DNA from: Bacillota bacterium
GTDB lineage: Bacteria > Bacillota_I > Bacilli_A > RFN20 > CAG-826
Reading direction: 5' to 3'
Assembly: GCA_026387995.1 (NCBI GenBank)
Contig: JAPLKQ010000202.1
Span: 1-5,911, forward strand
DNA: 5,911 nt
The notes under the pieces are model-generated. The model worked only from the letters and a program-made list of their open reading frames with translations. It did no database searches and was not told the origin of the DNA. Positions 1 to 5,661 of this stretch are shown piece after piece (positions within the stretch are counted from its first letter, which is position 1; each line of letters opens with the position of its first letter). Position numbers and translations under genes: made by a program.

Positions 1-1350
1 TCCATCGTCCGCGATATGTCCAAGTGCGTCCTCTGCGGCCGCTGCATCATCCGCTGCAACGAAGCCCAAGGCACCGGCATTTTAGCCTTCCAGAACCGCG
101 GGTTCAAAACCATTGTCGGTCCCGCCTTCAATAAACCCTTCGACCAAGTCCCATGCATTTACTGCGGTCAATGCATCAACGTGTGCCCAACCGGCGCCCT
201 CAGCGAGAAAAGCGAGATTGGCGCTGTCGATTTAGCGATTCGCCAAGGCAAGAAAGTCATCGTCCAGACGGCACCCGCCGTCCGCGCTGCCATTGCCGAA
301 GAATTCGGCCTGCCGATCGGCACGGCCGGCACCGGCAAAATGGTCGCCGCCTTACGCCGTCTTGGTTTCTACCGTGTTTATGACACCAACTTTGCTGCCG
401 ACTTGACGATTATGGAAGAAGCCACCGAGCTTTTAACCCGCATCAATAGCGGCGGAACGCTTCCGATGATTACCTCCTGTTCGCCAGGCTGGATCAATTA
501 TCTTGAATTATTCTATTCAGATTTGATTCCGCACGTCAGCACCTGCAAATCGCCTCATGAAATGATGGGGGCGCTCACCAAATCCTATTTTGCCGAAAAG
601 AACTTTCTTAGCCCGAAAGACATCTTCGTCGTCTCGATCATGCCGTGCACGGCCAAGAAATATGAGAAGACCCGTCCGCAGAACGCTAACAAAGACCATA
701 TTCCCGATGTCGACGCCGTACTCACGACGCGCGAACTCGCCAAGATGATCAAGCGGAGCGGCATGGACTGGAACAAATTACCGGAAGAAGCCTTTGACCA
801 AGACTTCCTCGGCGAATACACGGGCGCCGGCGTTATCTTCGGCGTGACCGGTGGCGTGATGGAAGCGGCCCTTCGCACGGCCTATTTCGTCCTGACCGGA
901 AAAGAACACGAACTGATCAAGTTTGAGGCCGTACGGGGCTTAGAAGGCATAAAAGAAGCCAGACTTGATATCAACGGCACGATTTTGAACGTTGCGGTGG
1001 TCTCCGGCATGCATAATGCCAAACCGATCCTCGAACAAATCAAAGCCGGCCAATCCAAATATCACTTCATTGAAATCATGGGTTGCCCCGGCGGCTGCAT
1101 CAACGGCGGCGGACAGCCGTTCGTGAAACCGACCTTCCTCCCGAACGAGAAATTCGATATTTTGGATACTTACATGGCCAAACGCGCTAAAGTACTTTAT
1201 AACGAAGACGAGAAACAAGTCCTCCGTCAATCGCCTCGTAATACCCAAGTCCAGGCGCTGTACGCCAACTACTTAGGCAAACCGAACAGCCATTTGGCGC
1301 ATGAGTTACTCCATACGTCGTATGTTCCCCGCGAACGTTTCCCGAAATAA
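1..1350 (+). CDS. hydA: [FeFe]-hydrogenase catalytic subunit (5'-partial)
   Basis: Catalyses reversible H2 formation/oxidation in the cytoplasm, usually to dispose of ferredoxin or NAD(P)H electrons during fermentation. The frame is open from base 1 and the residues before the first ATG (position 16) read SIVRD, normal internal family sequence, so the true start lies upstream. Numbering from that Met: two [4Fe-4S] ferredoxin motifs (Cys 4, 7, 10, 14 and Cys 47, 50, 53, 57), then the H-cluster domain with L1 TSCSPGW (472-492), L2 MPCTAKKYE (640-666) and L3 from Glu to Gly-Gly-Gly (1072-1113, matching ExMxCxxGCxxGG). The conserved ADLTIMEEATEL acidic segment lies about 20 residues before L1. 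The protein ends soon after the small-subunit-like C-terminal region (YxNYLGKP...AHELLHTSY), with no extra C-terminal domain. Any N-terminal [2Fe-2S] or His-Cys cluster cannot be seen, so a monomeric enzyme and the HydA/HndD subunit of a bifurcating complex remain equally possible. L1 has Ser at the second Cys position of TSCCPGW. Confidence 0.96.
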   Translation, partial: SIVRDMSKCVLCGRCIIRCNEAQGTGILAFQNRGFKTIVGPAFNKPFDQVPCIYCGQCINVCPTGALSEKSEIGAVDLAIRQGKKVIVQTAPAVRAAIAEEFGLPIGTAGTGKMVAALRRLGFYRVYDTNFAADLTIMEEATELLTRINSGGTLPMITSCSPGWINYLELFYSDLIPHVSTCKSPHEMMGALTKSYFAEKNFLSPKDIFVVSIMPCTAKKYEKTRPQNANKDHIPDVDAVLTTRELAKMIKRSGMDWNKLPEEAFDQDFLGEYTGAGVIFGVTGGVMEAALRTAYFVLTGKEHELIKFEAVRGLEGIKEARLDINGTILNVAVVSGMHNAKPILEQIKAGQSKYHFIEIMGCPGGCINGGGQPFVKPTFLPNEKFDILDTYMAKRAKVLYNEDEKQVLRQSPRNTQVQALYANYLGKPNSHLAHELLHTSYVPRERFPK

Positions 1351-1360
1351 GTACTAGAAT

Positions 1361-1393
1361 AAAAGGGCGGCCCTCATCGGCTTGCCCTTTTTT
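1361..1393 (+). terminator. Rho-independent terminator after hydA
   Basis: An 8-bp perfect stem, AAAAGGGC (1361-1368) with GCCCTTTT (1384-1391), can extend through a small internal loop into GCC/GGC pairs (1370-1372 with 1379-1381). It runs into six consecutive T (1388-1393). It starts 11 bases after the hydA stop, so it most simply ends the hydA transcript. The U-tract is directly followed by the Shine-Dalgarno sequence of the next gene. Confidence 0.8.
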
Positions 1394-1400
1394 AAAGGAG
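1394..1400 (+). promoter_or_regulatory. Ribosome binding site of the HAD phosphatase
   Basis: AAAGGAG sits 5 bases before ATG 1406 and fixes that start over an in-frame TTG at 1382, which lies inside the terminator stem. The ten bases TTTAAAGGAG (1391-1400) recur identically before cysS (2147-2156). Confidence 0.85.
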
Positions 1401-1405
1401 TCCCT

Positions 1406-2056
1406 ATGTTTAAAACCGTGGTCTTTGATTTAGATGGCACTATCCTGGATACGATCGAGGATCTTTCGTGTGCCCTCAACGGCGCGTTGACAGAGTGCGG
1501 TTATCCCACTTTACCGGTCAGGGACATCCAGACGATGGTGGGCAATGGGACGGATGCTTTGATGAGACAAGCGTTAGCCAAGTGCGGGCACCAGGCTCAA
1601 GACGAAGAAAAACTTAAAAGTTCATACTTGCCAAAGTATTACGCCAACCAAAGAAATAAAACTCGACCCTATCCGGGCATTCTTTCTTTGCTTGACGAAC
1701 TGCGGAAATATCAAATCAAAGCCTATGTATATTCCAACAAACCTGACTTTCTTACCCAAGAAATCGTGCTTCACTTTTTTGGACATCGTTTTGCCGGCGT
1801 TTTAGGGCAAAAGCCCGGCGCTAAACCAAAACCGGATGCCGGCCCGTTGCTGGAAATGCTGGCGCAGCAAAAAGTTGATTTAAGGACTGCCGTGTTCGTC
1901 GGGGACAGCAACGTCGATATCTTCACGGGCCAGAATGCCGGTCTCAAAACCATTGGCGTCGCTTGGGGCTTTAGAAGTGTCGCCGAACTGGTTCAATCGG
2001 GCGCTAATTTCATTGCCGAAACCCCCGAAGAGATACTTGCCATCTGCCGTAAATAA
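1406..2056 (+). CDS. HAD-superfamily hydrolase, phosphoglycolate-phosphatase-like (Gph/PpaX type)
   Basis: A 216-residue soluble phosphatase of the haloacid dehalogenase superfamily. All four motifs are visible: motif I DLDGT (residues 8-12; Asp8 the nucleophile, Asp10 the acid/base), motif II Ser110 in YSNK, motif III Lys in KPKPD (probably Lys142, in the KPDxxPL context), and motif IV GDSNVD (Asp167 and Asp171, Mg2+ ligands). Residues about 15-90 lie between motif I and the core and form the helical C1-type cap. Length and the KPxP-PL context match phosphoglycolate phosphatases and pyrophosphatase PpaX. Substrates in this family cannot be read reliably from sequence, so 2-phosphoglycolate, pyrophosphate or another small phosphoester are all possible. 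The start is ATG 1406 because a strong RBS precedes it and the product begins right at the motif I strand. No promoter was found between the hydA terminator and this gene. Confidence 0.9.
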   Translation: MFKTVVFDLDGTILDTIEDLSCALNGALTECGYPTLPVRDIQTMVGNGTDALMRQALAKCGHQAQDEEKLKSSYLPKYYANQRNKTRPYPGILSLLDELRKYQIKAYVYSNKPDFLTQEIVLHFFGHRFAGVLGQKPGAKPKPDAGPLLEMLAQQKVDLRTAVFVGDSNVDIFTGQNAGLKTIGVAWGFRSVAELVQSGANFIAETPEEILAICRK

Positions 2057-2068
2057 AAAAGCTTTTTT
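2055..2068. repeat. AT palindrome at the end of the phosphatase gene
   Basis: AAAAAAGCTTTTTT is a perfect 14-base palindrome overlapping the phosphatase stop codon. It leaves essentially no loop and has only one GC pair per arm, so it is a poor hairpin. It may act as a weak terminator because of the T run. A tract of ATCTTTTTG-type sequence follows without further stem. Confidence 0.3.
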
Positions 2069-2110
2069 CTTTCATCTTTTTGTTGATTTTAGTATCTAAA
2101 AGAGGCACAA

Positions 2111-2142
2111 TATAGCAACAAAATATTATGTATTTTGCTATA
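2111..2142. repeat. Inverted repeat overlapping the cysS promoter
   Basis: The left arm is TATAGCAACAAAATA (2111-2125) and the right arm TATTTTGCTATA (2131-2142), separated by TTATG. The arms pair over 12 bases if three bases of the left arm are bulged out. The right arm contains most of the -10 element, so the repeat is placed like an operator. A weak RNA hairpin in a transcript starting upstream is the alternative. No known regulator motif was recognised. Confidence 0.4.
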
Positions 2143-2144
2143 AT
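2115..2144 (+). promoter_or_regulatory. Predicted extended -10 promoter for the cysS operon
   Basis: TGCTATAAT at 2136-2144 is a perfect extended -10 element (TGn followed by TATAAT). The -35 region is poor: the best candidate, GCAACA at 2115-2120, matches 3 of 6 at 18-base spacing, which is tolerable for extended -10 promoters. The expected start near 2150-2151 would leave a leader of only about 13 bases. A second, weaker candidate is TTGATT (2083-2088), 17 bases, CACAAT (2106-2111). It would give a longer leader containing the inverted repeat. Confidence 0.6.
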
Positions 2145-2149
2145 CATTT

Positions 2150-2156
2150 AAAGGAG
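2150..2156 (+). promoter_or_regulatory. Ribosome binding site of cysS
   Basis: AAAGGAG lies 7 bases before ATG 2164 and fixes the cysS start. If the extended -10 promoter is used, this site begins at or near the first transcribed base. Confidence 0.85.
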
Positions 2157-2163
2157 CCGAAAT

Positions 2164-3501
2164 ATGGAAATCAAACTTTATAATAGTTTGACCAATAAGA
2201 TCGAAACCTTTACCCCGATCCATGCGGGGAAAGTCAGCATGTATGTCTGCGGTCCTACGGTCTACAACGACGTTCACATCGGCAATATGCGGCCGGTGGT
2301 CGTTTTTGACGTGTTGCGCCGCTTTTTCGAATATATCGGTTACCAAGTGACTTATGTCAGCAACTACACCGACGTCGACGACAAGATCATCGCGAAAGCC
2401 CTAGAAGAAAAAAAGTCGGAAAAAACGATTACCGACCACTATATCAAAACCTTTGAAAAAGCTGCGAAAGAAATACATTCCCGATTACCGAACATCACGC
2501 CTCGCGTCACCGAATATATGCCGCAAATCATCCATTTTATTGACGCATTGATTAAAGTGGGGGCTGCTTATGAAGTGAATGGCGACGTTTATTTCCGCGT
2601 CGCTTCCATCCCCGATTACGGCGCGCTCAGCAACATGAAGCTCGACGACCTGCTGGTCGGCGCCCGCATCGAAGAAAATAGCGCCAAAGAATCGCCTTTG
2701 GATTTCACCTTATGGAAAGCCACCGACGTCGGCGTCAGTTGGGATTCGGCGTGGTCACGCGGCCGTCCCGGATGGCATACCGAATGCGTGGTCATGGTCA
2801 ACGAAATTTTCCCCGATAAGATTATTGATATCCATGGCGGCGGCTTCGACTTGAAGTTCCCGCATCACGATAACGAAATTGCCCAAAGCGAAGCGCTGAA
2901 CCACAATAAGCTCGCGCATTACTGGCTCCATAATGGATTCATCAACCTCAATAACGAGAAGATGAGCAAATCCACGGGCAACGTCATCTCTGCCAAAGAC
3001 GCTATCGCCAAGTACGGCGGCAACGCCATCCGGCTCTTACTCTTGGGTACCCATTACCGGGCACCGGTCAATCTTACCGATGACATCATTACTGGAAATC
3101 TCAGCGAGCTAACCAAAATGGAAAGCGCTTATTGCCAACTCGCGGTCGCCTTACAGCTTAACGGCCAGACGATCGATCAAGGAAAAGCAACGGCGATTCA
3201 GCCATTCTTATCAGCATTAGCAGAGGATTTAAATACAGCCAACGCCTTGACGGAACTGTTTGTTGTCATCAAGGAAGCTAACCAGACATTAAGAGCGCGC
3301 CCGCTCGATATCAAGAAAGCCGAAGGGCTCTTATTTACATTGCGGGATATGTTCTCTATACTTGGTTTAGATGTCCATTATCCGCTTCTGACTGAAGAGG
3401 ATAAAAAGTTATATTCATCCTATTTATCCGCTAAATCCGAGAAGAATTTTGCCCTCAGCGACGAAATTCGCCTAAAACTCATTATGCGGAAAATCTTGTA
3501 A
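2164..3501 (+). CDS. cysS: Cysteinyl-tRNA synthetase
   Basis: Class I aminoacyl-tRNA synthetase that charges tRNA-Cys with cysteine in the cytoplasm. At 445 residues it has all catalytic landmarks: YVCGPTVYND with zinc ligand Cys29, the HIGN nucleotide-binding motif (38-41), the remaining zinc ligands Cys208 (WHTEC), His234 and Glu238 (HHDNE), and KMSKS (266-270). These positions agree almost exactly with the well-studied enzymes. Residues about 315-400 carry the helical region with the EDLNTANAL segment that precedes the C-terminal domain. The C-terminus stops right after FALSDEIRLKL-IMRKIL, about 10-20 residues short of the usual tail (consensus like GIVLEDTPxGTxW). Neither of the other two frames restores that tail, so I read it as a genuine short end, not an obvious frameshift. 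First gene of the probable cysS-mgtC-rlmB-sigma operon. Confidence 0.97.
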   Translation: MEIKLYNSLTNKIETFTPIHAGKVSMYVCGPTVYNDVHIGNMRPVVVFDVLRRFFEYIGYQVTYVSNYTDVDDKIIAKALEEKKSEKTITDHYIKTFEKAAKEIHSRLPNITPRVTEYMPQIIHFIDALIKVGAAYEVNGDVYFRVASIPDYGALSNMKLDDLLVGARIEENSAKESPLDFTLWKATDVGVSWDSAWSRGRPGWHTECVVMVNEIFPDKIIDIHGGGFDLKFPHHDNEIAQSEALNHNKLAHYWLHNGFINLNNEKMSKSTGNVISAKDAIAKYGGNAIRLLLLGTHYRAPVNLTDDIITGNLSELTKMESAYCQLAVALQLNGQTIDQGKATAIQPFLSALAEDLNTANALTELFVVIKEANQTLRARPLDIKKAEGLLFTLRDMFSILGLDVHYPLLTEEDKKLYSSYLSAKSEKNFALSDEIRLKLIMRKIL

Positions 3502-3504
3502 ACG

Positions 3505-3512
3505 AAGGAAGG
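3505..3512 (+). promoter_or_regulatory. Ribosome binding site of the MgtC-family gene
   Basis: AAGGAAGG sits 7 bases before ATG 3520 and inside the 18-base gap after the cysS stop. It supports start 3520 and co-transcription with cysS. Confidence 0.7.
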
Positions 3513-3519
3513 TAAATTT

Positions 3520-4269
3520 ATGCTACACATTCTCACATCCACAGGACTTGATACCCTCGATAAAATGATCATCGATTGGTTTAACAGTTTGGCCGCCCCA
3601 TGGGGCAACCTGCTGCTTTTGGTCCTCAGCTTACTTATTGCCGTCATCCTATCCGGGATTATCGGCTTTGAACGTGAATATCACGGCCATTCCGCCGGTC
3701 TAAGAACCCACATCTTGGTTTCCGTCGGCTCGGCCCTCATCACGATTATCTCCGTCTATGGTTTCTTCGGCAGCGTTGCCGACCGCGATCCCGCTCGCTT
3801 AGCGGCGCAAATCGTTCCTGGCATCGGCTTTTTAGGCGCTGGCACGATTATCCAGACAGGAACTGATATTAAAGGTTTAACGACAGCGACCACGCTATGG
3901 CTTGTCATGGCCATCGGCATTGCCGCCGGCTCCGGAAACTTTGTCATTGCCACTTTGGCGACAGGCATTGCGCTTGTGACCCTCATTTCGTTACGGAAAG
4001 TTGAAAAATTGGCTTCCCGCCGCGTTCCGAAAATCGTCATCGTCATCCCTGCGGATGTGCCAGTTTTAAAAACGATTCACTTAATCGCCTTCCATCTCGG
4101 CGTCAGTATCCGTGATATCCAATCGCAAATGGTCGTTTTGCAGAACACGCCGTGCTTGCGCGTTACTTTAACGATTGCGTATATGAGCAAAGCCACGACG
4201 ACCGCGTTCGTCGATGAGCTCCGCACGTCCTTAAAACCAATCGAACTTCGGGTTTCCACCGATATTTAG
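3520..4269 (+). CDS. MgtC/SapB-family membrane protein
   Basis: A 249-residue inner-membrane protein of the MgtC/SapB family, linked in other bacteria to growth in low Mg2+, virulence and control of membrane energetics. The biochemical role is unsettled. The family core is well preserved: GIIGFEREYHGHSAGLRTH (47-64), DPARLAAQIVPGIGFLGAG (90-108), and KGLTTATTLWLVMAIGIAAG (118-137). Hydrophobic segments lie at about 31-50, 63-83, 97-113, 119-137 and 140-157. The soluble C-terminal part (about 170-249) is an alternating strand/helix region resembling the ACT-like domain of longer MgtC homologues. It follows cysS by 18 bases and precedes rlmB by 46, so it is probably in that operon. It occupies the slot that mini-RNase III (mrnC) holds in classical Bacillota and shows no resemblance to RNase III. 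No Mg2+ riboswitch-like leader is visible; the gap before it is too short. Confidence 0.92.
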   Translation: MLHILTSTGLDTLDKMIIDWFNSLAAPWGNLLLLVLSLLIAVILSGIIGFEREYHGHSAGLRTHILVSVGSALITIISVYGFFGSVADRDPARLAAQIVPGIGFLGAGTIIQTGTDIKGLTTATTLWLVMAIGIAAGSGNFVIATLATGIALVTLISLRKVEKLASRRVPKIVIVIPADVPVLKTIHLIAFHLGVSIRDIQSQMVVLQNTPCLRVTLTIAYMSKATTTAFVDELRTSLKPIELRVSTDI

Positions 4270-4305
4270 CCCCCTTCGTTCTCGATACTAGACTGCGACT
4301 TTGAA

Positions 4306-4311
4306 AAAGGA
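4306..4311 (+). promoter_or_regulatory. Ribosome binding site of rlmB
   Basis: AAAGGA ends 4 bases before ATG 4316. It supports ATG 4316 over the in-frame TTG 4301, which lies just upstream of this site and has no RBS of its own. Confidence 0.65.
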
Positions 4312-4315
4312 ACCT

Positions 4316-5038
4316 ATGGCACAATATATCTATGGAAGAAATACCGTTTATAGCGCGCTTCTCGACGGAAAGGTCATTAAGATTTTTTTAGCACCGTCTT
4401 TTCATGACGGGCCGACCATCGAGACCATCGCCAAACGGAAAATCACTTCCGAAAAAAGGAGTGTCGAGGAATTAGACAAGTTGGTCTCCCACGGCGTCCA
4501 TCAGGGCATCGTGGCCGAAATCGAAGATTACCGTTATGTTTCTCTCGAGGAACTATGTCACAAGGCTGAAGCGAAGAAATATCCCTTATTGGTGATGCTT
4601 GACGAAATCAACGACCCGCATAATTTTGGGGCGATCCTACGCAGCGTAGACGCTTTCGGGGCCGATGGCGTTATTATCAAGAAAACCGGCCAAGTCGGCT
4701 TAAACGCCACGGTAGCCAAGGTTTCTACTGGAGCCATCGATCATGTCCCGGTGTGCCAAGTCGTCAATCTGAGCCAAACGCTTAAGGAACTGAAGAAGAA
4801 AGGCTATTGGGTGGTGGCCAGCGATGGCAGCGCCAAAGCCGATTACCGCTCCGTCGACTATAAGATGGGCGTCGTCCTCGTCGTCGGCAGCGAAGGCGAA
4901 GGCGTCAGTCATCTTGTACTCGAGAATAGCGACTTCATCGTAAAAATTCCGATGGCAGGCCATGTTAATTCGCTCAATGCTTCGGTCGCGACGGCCGTCT
5001 TGCTCGCCAACATCTATAATAACCGCACTCCCCGATAA
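4316..5038 (+). CDS. rlmB: 23S rRNA (guanosine-2'-O-)-methyltransferase RlmB (SpoU/TrmH family)
   Basis: SAM-dependent 2'-O-ribose methyltransferase of the SPOUT class. The RlmB subfamily methylates the P-loop guanosine of 23S rRNA (G2251 in E. coli numbering) during 50S assembly. The 240-residue protein has the usual two parts. An N-terminal L30e-like substrate-binding domain (about 1-75) starts with IYGRNTV and contains the typical SHGVHQGIVA junction (58-67). The catalytic domain carries motif 1 DEINDPHNFGAILRS (96-110; Asn103, Arg109), motif 2 VVGSEGEGVS (189-198) and motif 3 IPMAGHVNSLNASVA (211-225), which form the knotted SAM site. TrmH (tRNA Gm18) is the related alternative; the N-terminal domain and the neighbourhood cysS...rlmB...sigma favour RlmB. 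The usual yacO name in Bacillus refers to the same gene. Its last codons form one arm of a hairpin with the next gene's RBS. Confidence 0.94.
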   Translation: MAQYIYGRNTVYSALLDGKVIKIFLAPSFHDGPTIETIAKRKITSEKRSVEELDKLVSHGVHQGIVAEIEDYRYVSLEELCHKAEAKKYPLLVMLDEINDPHNFGAILRSVDAFGADGVIIKKTGQVGLNATVAKVSTGAIDHVPVCQVVNLSQTLKELKKKGYWVVASDGSAKADYRSVDYKMGVVLVVGSEGEGVSHLVLENSDFIVKIPMAGHVNSLNASVATAVLLANIYNNRTPR

Positions 5039-5044
5039 GGGGGA
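5029..5044 (+). promoter_or_regulatory. GC hairpin spanning rlmB stop and the sigma-factor RBS
   Basis: TCCCC (5029-5033) can pair with GGGGA (5040-5044), leaving a 6-base loop that contains the rlmB stop codon TAA (5036-5038). The right arm is also the purine-rich RBS of the next gene (AAGGGGGA, 5037-5044), 5 bases before ATG 5050. Folding would hide the RBS, and a ribosome reaching the rlmB stop would open it. It is too short, and lacks a T-run, to be a convincing terminator. Confidence 0.5.
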
Positions 5045-5049
5045 TTTCT

Positions 5050-5661
5050 ATGAAATATGACGTCAGCGACGATGAACTCGTTTGCCTCGTCCGCCAACAA
5101 AACGAAGAAGCACTGAAAATGCTTCTTTTTCGTTACCGGGACATTCGGGATATTTTGATTTATGAAACCTTAAACCGGAATCGTTATTGTGGGCTCGAAT
5201 ACGACGATATGAAAATAACGTCCATCGAAGCCACGATGCTCATTTGCGAGCATTACGATTATCAAAAATCTTGTTTCTTTTCGTATTGGAAACTCCTGAT
5301 GGAAAGGGAGTTGACCGGGTTTTTACGGCGGATGAACGGATTTGGGGCCGGACAACTCAATACGGCGGTAAGCTTTGATGCGGGGGACGAATGCGAACAA
5401 AACTTCCGTCTGGCGCAAACAATGGACACGCAGCGTAGTTATGTGATCGAAGAAATCAACTTTGATGAAAGCATACAGCGTCTTGCGGAAGCCAATGATA
5501 GCGATTTATCACCCGAAGAAAAAGCCGTGCTTGCTTACCGCGTGCTCGGCTATAGTTACGAAGAAATCGAAAAAATCATGCGGATCACGAAACGGAAAGT
5601 ATGCCGCCTGATGCTGAAAATGCGGAAAAAAGTGAGAGAGATAGCAAAAGATTATCGCTAA
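5050..5661 (+). CDS. Divergent SigH-like sigma-70-family factor
   Basis: A 203-residue protein with sigma-70 architecture. The N-terminus SDDELVCLVRQQNEEALKML (6-25) resembles the start of Bacillus SigH (SDEEL...DxxALExL). Residues 69-110 (YDYQKSCFFSYWKLLMERELTGFL...LNTAVSFD) align by eye with the SigH region 2.3-3 stretch (FDPEKGSSFRAFA...RQIITAIK...PLNSYVSLD). A C-terminal helix-turn-helix typical of sigma region 4 lies at about 152-196: LSPEEKAVLAYRVLGYSYEE, then ITKRKVCRLMLKMRKKV. It would direct RNA polymerase to a dedicated promoter set; targets are unknown. The core-binding segment usually reading DLIQEG is replaced by YDDMKITS (51-58), so core binding may be altered. It sits 11 bases after rlmB, where sigH is expected in Bacillota, supporting orthology. 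Alternatives: a sigma-like phage or competence regulator, or a non-sigma HTH protein. Length agrees with SigH (about 210-220 residues). Confidence 0.75.
   Translation: MKYDVSDDELVCLVRQQNEEALKMLLFRYRDIRDILIYETLNRNRYCGLEYDDMKITSIEATMLICEHYDYQKSCFFSYWKLLMERELTGFLRRMNGFGAGQLNTAVSFDAGDECEQNFRLAQTMDTQRSYVIEEINFDESIQRLAEANDSDLSPEEKAVLAYRVLGYSYEEIEKIMRITKRKVCRLMLKMRKKVREIAKDYR

Noticed and set aside
16..18. ATG 16 as the true hydA start
   Set aside because: The five preceding codons in frame give SIVRD, which is conserved internal hydrogenase sequence. The gene is cut by the window edge.
940..1248. Minus-strand open frame antisense to hydA, and similar antisense frames elsewhere (for example 585-878, 3756-4046, 4700-4963)
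   Set aside because: They lie fully within strongly conserved genes on the other strand, have no RBS, and give low-complexity or implausible protein sequences.
1382..1405. TTG start at 1382 adding eight residues to the phosphatase
   Set aside because: It lies inside the terminator stem, has no RBS, and would place an RBS-like AAAGGAG inside the coding sequence. ATG 1406 starts directly at the HAD motif I strand.
2055..2100. Strong terminator after the phosphatase
   Set aside because: The AAAAAAGCTTTTTT palindrome has no GC stem or loop. It is listed only as a weak repeat.
3481..3600. Frameshift hiding the missing CysS C-terminal tail
   Set aside because: Reading both other frames past 3470 gives no sequence resembling the conserved tail.
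4301..4315. TTG start at 4301 for rlmB
   Set aside because: The AAAGGA ribosome binding site is downstream of it, and family members begin at the equivalent of ATG 4316 (MxxxIYGRNTV).
4270..4315. Possible promoter before rlmB (GATACT at 4284-4289)
   Set aside because: It matches the -10 consensus at only 4 of 6 and has no acceptable -35. Continuous transcription from cysS explains the gene more simply.
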